This document shows positions 38,410-50,000 of a stretch of 64,000 nt of DNA, piece by piece. The position numbers and the translations under genes were made by a program. Every line of letters starts with the position of its first letter. Positions within the stretch are counted from its first letter, which is position 1. The notes under the pieces are model-generated. The model was not told where the DNA came from. It was given only the letters and a program-made list of their open reading frames with translations, and searched no databases. This stretch comes from Nautilus pompilius (lineage: Eukaryota > Mollusca > Cephalopoda > Nautilida > Nautilidae), in assembly GCA_018389105.1 (NCBI GenBank), contig JACATO010000989.1, positions 620,001 to 684,000 of the forward strand. The letters run 5' to 3'.

Positions 38410-38625
38410 TCATAATGTGCTATCTTTGATTCAGGGGTCAAAAGTCCAAGATCACCATCTATGATCTAAGATAGATAAGGCAGGAAAAAGGTATACTCAC
38501 ATGGTGGGTCCCATAATCATTCCTTGCTGGGTGTGTTGGAAAGGGGCACCAGGAATGAACTTAACAAAAGTCTTTAGTAGAACTTTTCATTTTTTAGATA
38601 TGGGAGAAAACTATAATAAATCAGT
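38410..38625 (-). repeat. Truncated SINE-like repeat
   Basis: TAGTAGAACTTTTCATTTTT with AGATATGGGAGAAAA parallels the distal part of the SINE at 18,430 (CTAGAACTCTTCACTTTTAG, ATGTTGGAAAAAA). The tRNA-like head is missing. Confidence 0.45.
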
Positions 38626-39057
38626 ATATCTTTAAAGGAACATGCTCACCTGATAGAAGCACTATCAGATTCACAAATATTTTTATTTGAAGAAAAATAT
38701 TTGACCATCTTCTTAATAAAATGGAATATTTTTTATACTGTTTTGTTATCTTTTTTATCCTTTATTATATTTTGAAACAATGGAATAGGTAAAGAATTTA
38801 TTCACTCTGTGATTTGAACTTCTGACTATATGACACTTGGCTCCTAGTATCTAATGAAGCAAGAACCATAGATCATTCTCTTTTTTTTTTCCTTTGTGCA
38901 TTAGTTTACTAGCAAATCCCAAGCTGTACAATACACAGCTTTACACATGAAAAATATTTTGAACTTTAGTATAGAAAAGCTCTAGCTTTAACAATTAGAA
39001 TTTTTGTTCTTTGCAAGAAAACACTGACGGTTTTCATTTTAATTACTCTTTTAATAG

Positions 39058-39174
39058 GTGATGTAGGCCCTATAGGTCCTGTGGGACCTGAAGGGTCAAA
39101 AGGGGACTATGGACCTCAAGGAATACCTGGCATTAATGGTAACCCTGGCAGAGATGGATTAAAAGGAGAACAAG
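39058..39174 (+). CDS. Collagen-like gene, exon 4
   Basis: A 117-bp, thirteen-triplet exon in phase 1/1 with acceptor ttttaatag and donor gtaatg. It reads GDVGPIGPVGPEGSKG, then DYGPQGIPGINGNPG, then RDGLKGEQG. It is the same length as exon 3. Its C-terminal part (GNPGRDGLKGEQG) resembles the middle of exon 6 (GNPGKNGLDGQPG), which points to an internal duplication of the helix. The downstream intron carries a complete DNA transposon starting about 140 bp after the donor. Confidence 0.93.
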
Positions 39175-39316
39175 GTAATGGAGAGTATAGTGAAGAACAG
39201 GTATATAATTTATTAGAAGTAGTTACACTTTGGAACTGACCTGAGGACTAGTTAGTATTCTGCTACTTCCTTGTAAGGATAGAACAACGTAGCTGGTTTC
39301 CCCATTTGATTATATT

Positions 39317-41070
39317 ACACTGGTCAACAAATTTTTATTTTTTTTCTTTGGCAGACCATCTAGGAGTGTTTTCTGGGGTTTTGAAGGTCGCTGATTACGA
39401 ATATAACATTGGTTTTGTCTGATTGGCTCTAGTTTAGAAGATATTGATAGCCTCAAATAAGCCTAAACTGCTAAAATTCTCCCTGAAATACTTCAATATA
39501 GAAGCAGTAAATAATAATTTTCTGATATTATTGAATCATTATAACATACTATAGGACAAGGGAAGGCAGCTTGCTTCGTTTCTTTTCTAAAGAAGATGAC
39601 CTGATCTTTTGTAATGACGTTTCTGCACTTCTTAACTGCATGGGGATCTCGTCATATGACCCAGCAGATTGGCGTCTCTTTATAGATAGCTCGAAAGCAA
39701 GTCTAAAAGTTGTACTTTTGCATAATGGCAATAAGTTTGCTCCTGTACCACTTGGCCATTCTACCAAGATGAAAGAAGAGTATGATGGTATCCAATTTGT
39801 TCTTGAAAAGCTAAATTACAACACTCATAAATGGCTGATTTGTGTGGACTTGAAAATGGTGAATTTTCTGCTTGGTCAGCAAAGTGGGTACACAAAGTAT
39901 CCCTGCTTTCTTTGTTTGTGGGATAGCAGAGCAAGAATCCAGCACTGGAGAAGGGAGAACTGGCCAGAACGAGAAAGTCTCGAAGTCGGCACAGCCAACG
40001 TCATCAATGAGCCTTTGGTACCCAGGGATAGAATCATCTTCCCTCCATTGCACATAAAACTAGGGCTCATGAAGCAGTTTGTTAAGGCGTTGAACAAAGA
40101 TGGGGATTGCTTCAAGTACATATGCAGGCAATTTCCAGGTCTTTCCATCGAAAAAGCTAAAGGTGGCATCTTCGATGGACCTCAGATTCGAACGCTCATG
40201 AGGGATTCTGACTTCACTAATCATATGAACATGGTTGAGTTAAATGCTTGGGTGTCCTTCACAGATGTAGTGACAAACTTTTTGGGAAATCACAAAGCTG
40301 ACAATTACAAGCAATTGGTCCGTAAGATGCTTACTGCATACGAAAAACTAGGGGCAAATGTGAGCATCAAAGTTCATTTCTTGTTTAGCCACCTCGACAG
40401 ATTTCCTGGTAATCTTGGTGATTACAGTGAGGAGCAAGGAGAGAGATTCCATCAAGACATCAAAACAATGGAAGAGAGGTATCAAGGCAAATGGGATGAG
40501 CACATGATGGCAGACTACTGCTGGAACCTTTTGAGAGACTGCCCGAAAGTTGCTCACAAGCGAAAATCGTATAAACGTCAATTTCACTTTTGTGAATAAA
40601 ATATTGTTTTGTGTGTTCATTGTAACTAAGAATCTAGTGTATAATAATGCTTTGCATTAATTTATGATATATAACTGATTATGTAAATGTTTTTTTCCCT
40701 TGGAGAATTAAAATTCAGCAAATTTTTAGCAAATTTTTTGTATATTCTCGAAATATATGAAAAGTGTTCATTTATTAATAAATGAAATGATGTTATATCT
40801 AACTTAACTTGTTAGATTGAGATTTTACACTGTCTTTGTGGTTTTGGATTATCATAAAAATCAATATCTGACATTTTTGCACTATTTAGCCGTTTTTTGT
40901 ACGTTTAGTTATGGTCGCGAATGGGTGATTTCAGACGAACGACCCCCCTGTGATATCTCCAAAACTAGAGCCAACTTGAAAAAACAAATGTCAGATTCGG
41001 ATTCAGCGCCCTTGAAAACCCCAGAAACCAGTCTCACTTTTCCTGCCAAAAATATTGTGTTGACCAGTGT
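39317..41070 (+). mobile_element. DNA transposon with long imperfect TIRs and intact ORF (Sola-like candidate)
   Basis: The ends are ACACTGGTCAACA and its mirror image. Imperfect inverted similarity continues for about 125-135 bp (39,317-39,450 against 40,945-41,070), including TTTCTGGGGTTTT and TTGGCTCTAGTTT in both arms. TATT lies on each side (39,313-39,316 and 41,071-41,074), consistent with a 4-bp target duplication, though a 3-bp TTA reading is also possible. The 1754-bp element sits in intron 4, in the same orientation as the host gene. A 4-bp duplication with a D-D-E-type protein would fit Sola elements, but I cannot confirm the superfamily. Confidence 0.88.
39535..40599 (+). CDS. Putative DDE-type transposase of the long-TIR element, 5'-truncated, unbroken
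   Basis: The frame is open from 39,535 to a TAA at 40,599 (about 354 residues) with no internal stop; there is no ATG at its start and the first Met is about 35 codons in. Candidate acidic residues are in WRLFIDSSKASLK, ICVDLKMVNFLLGQQ and DYSEEQGERFHQDI. A small metal-binding patch CFLCLWDSR is followed by HW. The stop codon overlaps AATAAA (40,595-40,600), a possible polyadenylation signal. I recognise this as a protein family dispersed in invertebrate genomes and usually left unnamed. Homologues as I recall them extend further N-terminally, so the copy probably lost its start by internal deletion, or has an intron (atactatag precedes GACAAGG at 39,554). Confidence 0.85.
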   Translation: MIITYYRTREGSLLRFFSKEDDLIFCNDVSALLNCMGISSYDPADWRLFIDSSKASLKVVLLHNGNKFAPVPLGHSTKMKEEYDGIQFVLEKLNYNTHKWLICVDLKMVNFLLGQQSGYTKYPCFLCLWDSRARIQHWRRENWPERESLEVGTANVINEPLVPRDRIIFPPLHIKLGLMKQFVKALNKDGDCFKYICRQFPGLSIEKAKGGIFDGPQIRTLMRDSDFTNHMNMVELNAWVSFTDVVTNFLGNHKADNYKQLVRKMLTAYEKLGANVSIKVHFLFSHLDRFPGNLGDYSEEQGERFHQDIKTMEERYQGKWDEHMMADYCWNLLRDCPKVAHKRKSYKRQFHFCE

Positions 41071-41744
41071 TATTGTCCATTATGCTTAGATTATGTACAA
41101 CCTCCAAAAAAACAGAAAATGCTTGAGGATCTTAATGACTATTTTAAGAGAGAAATGATTTTGTGTGTGTTCATGCATTAAGGCAGTAGTTTGTTAATAA
41201 TAATCTCAAATGATTTGTGCTGTATTTTAGTGATAAAGCTTTACCACTTAAAGATCAGACTAGTTGGCATCTGATAGACCTTTACGATGGATGTTCCATG
41301 GCTGATATTAACAAAATCATGCATGAACAGATGTATCAGGTGCACTCTTCTCTGCAAACAAAATGAAAACTTTCTGCATGAGGAGACCAACTAAAATTTT
41401 TTTCATTCCATAAAATGGATGAAGACTGAGTTTATGTCCATTAATCATTAAGAAAATGTACCCACAATGCAATGCCATGAAAGCCATCTAATTACATTGG
41501 CTTTGGTAGAATATGTAATGAAACACCCGACAAAAGGTCCACTCAGATGAACACACTATCTGCTATAACATCTGCAGTTAGTCTATGCTCATGTTCAGTC
41601 TGAGTAGTCAGATTTCATGGCATTTGCATAGTTGAAAGGTTTTCTTAACTATTTGTGCAGAGAGACTTCCCTTAAAACCTTGATTTGAGTTCTGTGGTAA
41701 TCTCTGGTAATTAAGTTTACATTAACTTTTTGATCAAACAGAAA

Positions 41745-42110
41745 GTATTACAGCAGGGGGGGTCCAGCTTGATGGTCTGCATTGACTACTAGAGTCAAAG
41801 GCTTGAGTTTGTTTCTCGCAAGTGAACCAACTCAGTTTGGGCATAGTTAATTTTCCTTCAACTTCACTGACCAGCTACATGGGTTTCCTCCCACATCAGA
41901 TAAATTAAGAGTTTTAGCAAAAGATTTCCTGCCAAAAATCAGAAGTGTAGGGGGTCTCACATGGCTTAAGGTTGGCAATACTTCTTGGCAGTCATCTGCA
42001 GACACTGCACTCCCTTACCTTGGTTGTTTCCCTTGTATCCGTTGGTGCATTTGGGTTGGGGGGAGCAGCATAGCCTAGCCATGAAGCCATTCCTATCTGA
42101 CTTTATGATC
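41745..42110 (+). repeat. tRNA-derived SINE-like repeat
   Basis: Head CTTGATGGTCTGCATTGACT with GGCTTGAGTTTGTTTC (A- and B-box-like), centre CATGGGTTTCCTCCCACATC, and tail AGGTTGGCAATACTTCTTGG ending near CTTGGTTGTTTCCC. It matches the copy at 21,640 in the same order, which is the best evidence for one shared family. Confidence 0.7.
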
Positions 42111-42689
42111 CTTTTGCAAATTTGGAACTAAGCAAGTATAAAATGGTGGAATTGTTTGGTTGGTTGTCATAATGGGCAGAGGATATTGTAGGTGCTAAAG
42201 TTACAGAGAGAGAGCAAACTAATTATTAATTATGCTCAAATATGACACAAGATTTTGGCCACTTGAGAACATATATTATGAATTCCTTCATTGTGAAAAA
42301 TTTAACTTCTAGTATGTTAGCCCGTGCTGTACCTTGTTCACATCTTAAATTTTCTGTGCAGGTATAGAATCAATATTTATTTGAAATATTGCAAACAGAT
42401 CACCATGGATTCTATAGAATGTTTCTAGTTTTTAAGTATGTTTGATTTGACTAGATTGGACATAAAACATTTGGGTGGGAAGATTTCTCAGAAGTTTTCA
42501 GAACAATTAAAGGGATTTGAACAGGTGGACACTAGCAAAGTCTTTTTACTGTTATCAGTACTAGAGGTCTTAGATGTGAACTGGCTAAAGTTTCGGTATT
42601 ATTGTTTTTGTTTTTTTTTTTTTTTTTCTCCTTTATCTGAAACACTAACCATGCAGGAAAAGGGGGATAAGTGAGACTGAAAACTATGG

Positions 42690-42890
42690 CCAGCACGGAA
42701 GTGGCTGAGTGGGCTCAGACATTAGCCAGTCTAACGAATCTATTGAAAGTTTCCACTGGAACTCTTTAAGAGGATGAGGTGGGGAAACCCATGTAGCTAG
42801 CTGAGGAGGAGGAGGAAGAATAAAATGTGGCAGGAGATTTGCCATACCAAGGCTGGATTACCAAACCACTCATTTTCAGCATGGCTGAAT
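42690..42890 (-). repeat. tRNA-derived SINE-like repeat
   Basis: On the minus strand: head GAGTGGTTTGGTAATCCAGC, then CAGCTAGCTACATGGGTTTC, corresponding to the GACCAGCTACATGGGTTTCC of the copy at 41,745. The + strand segment GTGGCTGAGTGGGCTCAGAC also looks tRNA-like, so a second overlapping copy is possible. Confidence 0.55.
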
Positions 42891-43169
42891 ATTAGAAGAG
42901 GCTATTTTTAATAATAGAACTGAATGTAACAAAACCATTTGTTGTATGTTTTGTGATAGCCATATTTTTTTTTTTTATATATAAGTTCCTTTACTCATAG
43001 GCATCTTTCATGGCTGTGATTTTAAGAATTTGTGAAGGTTTACATTTAGCAACTTTTTTGGTGACTACTCAGTTAGTTTTCAGAAAGACCAAAAAGATTT
43101 GGTTTGTATACTTATTTACTGCAAGACTACTAATCTGGACCTGTGCATGGTTACTACTAACATTTGCAG

Positions 43170-43250
43170 GTCTTCCCGGGGTCAGAGGAGAGAAAGGCAG
43201 TGGAGGAGCTCGGGGTCTGGTTGGTTTCCCTGGTTACAAAGGAGAAAGAG
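43170..43250 (+). CDS. Collagen-like gene, exon 5 (weak donor)
   Basis: An 81-bp exon after acceptor acatttgcag. It reads GLPGVRGEKGSGG, then ARGLVGFPGYKGERG. The donor is gtttca, a poor match to consensus; if it is not used, translation continues into a phenylalanine-rich stretch and stops at 43,312. The sequence RGLVGFPGYKG is closely matched in exon 8 (RGLIGFTGYKG), so these two exons look like duplicates. The upstream ORF before the acceptor is hydrophobic but is best read as intron. Confidence 0.88.
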
Positions 43251-44089
43251 GTTTCATAGTAAATCATTTCAAATATTGCTTTTTTTTTTCTTTTCTTGCT
43301 TCTGTAATTTAGTGTTTTTATTTTTCAAGAAAGGAACTGGAAACCGATAAAATAGATTTAAATTTCTTATTTTAGTGTTGTTTGGGGAGAACAAGTTTGT
43401 TTGAATTAATGCTTTTGTTTTAAAGTATTTTGCATGATACAGGACTGACTTATTTATATAATGTTTGATAATTAAGGCTTTTTTGTAGATGAATTAAAAT
43501 AAATAGCAATTAGTAGAAGTGCAGACAGGACAGAACAGAGTTGTCAAGTAGTTTGCTTTCACTTGCATTTTACATTATAATGCCTTTTATTTATTTATTT
43601 AGTTTCTTCACATTTTCACATTGCTTGTCATGCATGATTCACTAACTGCATTGCATAGAAGTAGAAACATTTACGTCCCATCTACAGAGATAACGTTTTC
43701 TTATAGTCTCCTTGTATTATTTATACAGGGGTAAAACTATGGAGACTGTTTTCTTGTATTATTTGTACGGCAATAAAGTCATCACAGTTGATAATTATGT
43801 TATTTATTTTATGGACTAAAACAAATGCCAATAAAATTTCTGTTTTATATATAATTTGAATCTATTGCTGTTCAACTAATTTTAATTTTATTTACATCAC
43901 TAAAATGTATAAGAAATCTTTAAAAGTAGCACAAGTCATTTTCATTATAAGTGAAAATTTAAATGCCAAATTTTTTTTTAAAAATAGAAGTGCAGTTACT
44001 TTGATAACTTTCTTGTTTTTCAATTAGAATACATTTTTCATCAATAACCAAACTAATTTTCTTTGTATTAGTTTTTGGAATTTGTTGGT

Positions 44090-44615
44090 GGTTTCGCTGG
44101 AAGCACTAACAAGGGAGATAACTCCCTCCCGAGCATTTCTATGGCTGGGCACTGTACCTGATATTCCTTTAAATGGTCTCCCATCTGGCCAGTACACGTT
44201 GTTAATTCCCGCCGCTGGAGTGATGTTTAGTGCCTGTCTCGTGCTTTGAATGACGAGTCTCTGGTTCCTTGTTTCGTCGAAGAAAAAAAGTAAAAGGGAA
44301 ACCGCAGTGATTTCTATTACGATGTCTTTTAGCCAAAGCATCTCTGACGGCTTGTGTAATTTTTATGGCTATTTAAACAAAGACAGAAGGAAAATGCGTT
44401 TAAATAATACGGGAACTTTTAATAATTCAGCTGCTTTCGACTCTGTAAAGTATCCTGACAGCGTTCGCACTGTGTCGGCATTGCAATTTCGACATCTTAG
44501 GCGCCCTTACCTTCCTTGGACTCGTACTAAGGGAGGTAACCGTGAATTATTTTTATCACGATCATGCTGTCAGTTTATTTCACCCCCCCCCAACAATTCT
44601 GTTACTAAAGTATAA
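44090..44615. promoter_or_regulatory. CpG-rich island inside intron 5, open on both strands
   Basis: About two dozen CpGs occur in roughly 510 bp, far above the neighbourhood. The minus strand is open for 105 codons from 44,341 with a hydrophobic N-terminal stretch (DIVIEITAVSLLLFFF). The + strand is open for 121 codons from 44,250 and reaches a possible donor (GAG before gtaacc at 44,536) whose phase would fit exon 6. It could be an alternative promoter or first exon, a nested antisense exon, or an unrecognised repeat. Both ends carry the AAGGGAGATAAC-type motif. Confidence 0.35.
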
Positions 44616-45214
44616 ATTAGGAAATAAATACATTTGCATATTTGTTTTACAATATTTTAAAGTCCTCGGAAACTAGGAAATTTTATCAGACAGTCCGGAC
44701 CGAATGTTAACTACTTCCACAAAATTCTGATTATAGAAACCACCAGATCAGAGAGGAAAGTTTGCTCAGAATGTTTAACGTTCTGACAACCTGCGAAGTG
44801 ATATACTTTAAACAAACAAAACTTGCTCTTTTTAATTTAGAAAATTACTGTGAAAGAAGATAAGCACTCATTAACTTGTATATTTATATTACGTGATTCT
44901 TTTTTTAGTTTTAAAGTTTGTGTTACTAAATATGCAGTACGACTTTCTGAATAATAATTTAATACTTAAAAGTTTTGATATATCACGTAATGATTTGGTG
45001 CTGGTTATCTCCCTTAAGTGATCATTGAACACTGGAAGACTAGATTTATATAAAGGTGTTTACTTTATTAAAATAGTTTAAAATTTGTTTGAATAGGTTG
45101 TTTTATTAATTAATTTTTTTTATTAATAACTATACAATAAATATGTAATGGTATATATTTTTAATTGTATAATTAATTATAAACAAAGCTGATTTTACTT
45201 TTCTTTCCTGCTAG

Positions 45215-45295
45215 GTATTCAGGGAGAAGCTGGCCAGAAAGGTATTGCTGGAAATCCAGGTAAAAATGGATTGGATGGTCAACCAGGTGTATCAG
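45215..45295 (+). CDS. Collagen-like gene, exon 6
   Basis: An 81-bp exon after acceptor tttcctgctag, with donor gtaaaa. It reads GIQGEAGQKGIAG, then NPGKNGLDGQPGVSG: nine intact triplets, phase 1/1. Only 192 bp separate it from exon 7, by far the shortest intron in the window. The resemblance to the end of exon 4 supports an old tandem duplication. Confidence 0.93.
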
Positions 45296-45487
45296 GTAAA
45301 AAAAAAAACAACATGCAAACAAATTTTTGAGATTGTATTTCTGAAAATGGCAAATAAAGCCAAAAAGGTTTTTTGAAGTTGATTATGCACATGAAGAGAT
45401 TTTACTAAAAATTGTTTCTACATTTACTATTAATTCAAAAAACAACAACAAAAATTAACCAGAGAGTTTTTTTGTGATCATTTTCAG

Positions 45488-45670
45488 GTGAGCCTGGTAT
45501 AAATGGTACTGATGGGAGACCTGGCAAGAGAGGAAGGAAAGGTGATGCAGGTGTTCCTGGCCCAATAGGGCCAAAAGGAGACACTGGAATAGCAGGTATA
45601 TCTGGCCTCAAAGGACAGAAAGGTGAAATGGGAGACATGGGTATTTCAGGACTGTCACCAAACTGCACTT
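45488..45670 (+). CDS. Collagen-like gene, exon 7 (helix plus NCT interruption)
   Basis: The longest visible exon, 183 bp, from acceptor attttcag to a perfect donor gtaagt. It reads GEPGINGTDGRPGKRG, continues through RKGDAGVPGPIG and PKGDTGIAGISG to LKGQKGEMGDMGISG, then leaves the triplet register with LSPNCT and ends one base into the next codon. NGT and NCT are both N-glycosylation sequons. The leftover T plus the GT of exon 8 makes TGT, so the mature protein would read NCTC before the helix resumes. The break is therefore encoded, not a frameshift. An unseen small exon in the 7.9-kb intron that follows cannot be excluded. Confidence 0.93.
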
Positions 45671-47066
45671 GTAAGTTGACAGGACAAAAATTTATCTTTA
45701 ATCCCTGGCATTAAGAAAACAACTTTTGATGTTATGTAAATACCATGCAAATGATCTTACAATTGTTTAAGGCAGTCATTCAAGATAAAGTAAGCAATTT
45801 CTATTCTTGCCAAGTTCTATAACTTTGTGTGTTATACATTATATTTACTGCAGTATACTTTACAATTCAACTTTGTGTAAGATAAATTCCATGGTGTGTA
45901 TTTGTGTATAGATGTACAGTTTTTCTATTTAAAAAAAAAAAAACGAGGTAACTAAAAAAAAAGTTTTGTTCTGAACTTTCTACACGAAAAACATTTTATA
46001 ATAAATTTCTTGTTTATAGCAGATGATTAGAACTTTACTGAAACATATGCAAGAAAGATTTTTTATATTAAAATTTTGATTTAAGGGTACTACTTAACGG
46101 ATAGGTTATCTCCCTTGCAACATTCGGCAAAAATGAAGGATTAAAACTAAAAGGCGATGCGTTATTTACCTGTAATACTAAATCTCAAGTATGAACTGAA
46201 AGTATATTGTAGTTGTATCGCATTGGAAATACTTACTTTTATTTCCATTTTTTATTTTGTTAATTAGAATAATGAATATTATGCTCAAATTTAATTTTCA
46301 AATTGTTTAAAAGTATAGTAAATAGTAAATTAAATAGGTAGCTACCCTAAAAGTATTCATGTTTTAGTCATTATTTTAATATTTGTAAAAATTATATTAT
46401 TAAATTAAGTAGTGATCATACGTTTCTACACTTTCTGGCTCTTTACAGTAAGTTTTTCGATTATTTCCCCTTGTTAATTGTCAAATATGGAAAGAGATGA
46501 ATTATGACTTATGTTGTGTATAACTCTTTAAAACATGTGAATGAAACAGAGATGTAAAGTGTAAAGTTATATTTTTCTTTTTAGTCACTTTTCTTAAAAC
46601 AGTATATTGTGTGAACTGTAGGTATGTGTAGTTGAATATTTTGTGGTAAATGATGGAGAACGAATCCTTTTTTATAAATCTAGAAGTTTCTAATGAAATG
46701 CATTTATAGGAAAAAAAAGTGAACATCACACATCTTGTACAATAACCAGATAAGTGAATTATTGAAACAATGGAACCTAAATGGAAGCATTTACATTAGC
46801 TTTTGATTTTCTTAAATAGTCTGATGAAAACTGACAGAATGTGGAACGAAAGTTCATTCTTCATCTTGACTCTTTTTGTATCATAGTTCATTGATGTAGA
46901 AAATGTTACTGTTTTAAATATTTCTAGATCATTTATCTTTTTCTTTTTTCTCTGTTTATTTATTTTTAATATAATGTTATTAATTTGTATCTTATCTTCT
47001 ATCGTGCTGCTTGCTTACACTATGGATAGATTTTAATGTTCCTATTTTTAATACATTTTTGCATGC
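45671..47066. other. Intron 7, left part
   Basis: Very AT-rich with one inverted AAGGGAGATAAC motif at 46,105. No coding or mobile sequence recognised before the hAT element. Confidence 0.6.
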
Positions 47067-50000
47067 CTCTAAATCAGTGGTTCTCAACCTTTTTTTTGCT
47101 AATGGCCCCTTCTGACTTGTAATTTACTTTGGTGGCCCCCTCATAGCCTTTAGAGGTAAAAAAAGAAGCTTATTTTACTATTTACAGTATATATAGAGTT
47201 GCACTTGTATTATATAAAACAAAAATATTTGTTTTAGCTTACAAAAACAACCAATTCTATGCAAATAAACTTATATTTTAACAAACAAAATTCTATGAAA
47301 CATGAATGTGCACTAGTAGCATAACCTACAATACATATAAGGACTGCCAAAGACCTATTATAATGTGCACTATATTCATAAGAAATCTTTGAAACAAAAC
47401 ATTTTTATCGTTGTTTATTCATTCAATGCGATCCTTGTGGTTGATGCAGACCTGCAAGTTTTTTAATATCTGACTCCAGCGTTGTCAATGACAGACGAAG
47501 ATCACCTCTTTGTACAATATCAAGGTGGTTATGAGCTTTTGATAACAAGTGAGACACGACTAAAGCTAGATTCAACAAGGTAAGATGTGGGGAAAAGCAA
47601 TAACATACAACTTTGCTTTCTCCCAGGGTAGTGGATATTTCTTAGCAACGTCACTACTTTTCCATTTATTATGTTTCCCATCTTTGAATCTAGCTTGAGC
47701 TGCTTGGTCACTCTGTAATCCAATGAGGCTCTCCTGTAAAGCAATGTCTACATCAGCAGCATTTACTTCAAATGGAATTGTCACCCAAACTGGAATAGTC
47801 ATCTCCAGTAGGTCGTTCAACTGTGCTTACATATCATCGTGCAAATTTTTCAAATTTTCAACATACACAGCATGGTCATCATTATGCAATTTGTTGCTAA
47901 TTGAGGCTAGACATGGAAACTGCTCCAATGCACGACGTCCTATATCAATCCTGAACAGCTTGAGTTTTCCAAGGAAAGCAGTAATAGCTCCTTTGCAAGA
48001 TATTAGATCACAGTATTTTCCTTGTAACTGTTTATTAAGCAAATTCAGCTTTTCAAGCACATCTGATAAGTAAAATATATCACATCTCACAGCAACCAAC
48101 TGTTCTCCGAGCTGCTTGTTATTCATAAATGAAACAGAGTCCAAAAGTGCAACAAAGCAACGAGGACAATTACCTTTAGATAACCATCACACCTCTATAT
48201 GCATTACAAGGTGGTCAAACTCTTTTCCATTTTGACTACAAAGTTCGTGAAAGAGACTATCTTGAAGTGCATTTGATTTAATAAGTTTGACAGCTTTTAT
48301 TACAATGGTAAGGGCATCCATCGAGCAGATGTCCACCCAATTGTTTTGCAACCAAGTGTTGGTGGTGGATCATGGAGTGTATGCAAAATACCTCAGGCAA
48401 AGAATTTTTTAACTGTGCAATGAAGCCTCCATATTTACCTACCATTGATGGAGTACCATCAGTAGCACAAGCCATTATATTTTCGAGTGGAATATCATTC
48501 TCCTTGAAATAAGTCTCAACTTCTCTGAAAATTGTTTCACCTTTAGTGTCTGTTTTAAGACTTCGGGCAAAATGCATTTCCTCTCTCAGCCAATTATCAT
48601 TGAAAAACTAACATACACCAATAGAATGGCTTCATTATCCCTCAAAGTAGATTCGTCGAGTTTCAGGGCAAACTGTTTCACTTGCAATTGGGCAACTAGT
48701 TGCTTTTCTACATCCTCAGCCATTTTGTCAATGTGTCTCAATACTGATGAGTTGCTCAAAGGGATGACATTAGTAATTTCATGTGCATTTTGGTTCATGA
48801 CAGTTGAAATTACAACAGATACTGCTGGCAAAATTAAAGTTTCACCAATATTATGAGGTTTTCCAGCTTTTGCAGTTATCTTGAAAATCTCATAAGATGC
48901 AAGTAAACCTTTATCTCTTTTGCTTACTTGTTTGCTAAACATCTGATCCATTGTTGTTCTTGCTTGAAAATCATCACGTAGTTTTTTTAGTACTCTATTG
49001 ATTTGTTTTTTTTTTCTTTGTGCATTGTCTCCAAATGGTTTTGAAGCTTACATGCATGGCCTCGTGCTTTTGTTTGACAGTGCAGTCATACATATAAGAC
49101 ACATTGGTTTCGTGATACTCTCTGGTGACTGAATAAAACCATAGGCCAAATATTCAATGGAATACTGTCGGCATTTTTTCTTTGTCGCAGCAGCCATGGG
49201 TAATCTGAAGTCAAGAAATAAACCAAATAATAAAGGCTGAAATTTGATTGCTATATATAAATATATATATACTGTAAGAGTGCAAAAATATTATAGATCT
49301 AATATTGAAGATATTTACTGCATTAGGGAGCATTGCACATAAAGATGCTGTTTCGAGTGATTTAGTGAATATCGTTTGATCTTAAAATCATAGGACATCA
49401 ATATTCTTGTTTTCCCTCAACTTAAAGCTTCGTCATAAAGTTATACATTTTATTAATCTTTGTTAGAAATATGAAAACTACACAACCAACATAATTAAGC
49501 ATATACAAGTATATCCATGAATTTTTTCACGGGTATTGGTAACTAGAAGTAAAATACTTGTTAGTTAAAATTATCATAATAAAGAAGAGGCAAATCTTAT
49601 TACACAGTTTTAAATGTTTTCACATTTACACTTACTGTAATAATTAGTGAAATTCACTGAAACACTTGCATCAACGTGACAATCACCGACAAAGTAGCTT
49701 TAATGTGTTGGGGCTGATGTTGGCCTGATATTGCACTGGCTCGAGTGCGTCTACTGCTGGTGTCCCATGAAGTCCCTGTCCAACTTTTGTAGCTGCTGGT
49801 GCCAGCCAATGGGAGCGCAGCTTCAGTGCACCAGTCCCACCGCGTACAGTCAAAGTTCGTGCTACTGTCAGCAGTGCGTATTGTCTTGGTGGCAGTGACA
49901 TGAAGCCATCGGGGGCTGGTGACACCAGGGTAAGCAAACCCGGAGGGACTGTGATGCAATCGGGCGACCAATAGCTGAGGTCACTAAGCTGCACAGACAG

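Noticed and set aside
43010..43312. 100-codon plus frame spanning exon 5 with a hydrophobic N-terminal part
   Set aside because: The upstream part is intron sequence ending in a good acceptor; only 43,170-43,250 is collagenous.
45435..45668. 77-codon minus-strand frame rich in Pro, Ile and Ser
   Set aside because: It is the antisense image of collagen exon 7; repeated Gly-X-Y codons leave the opposite strand open.
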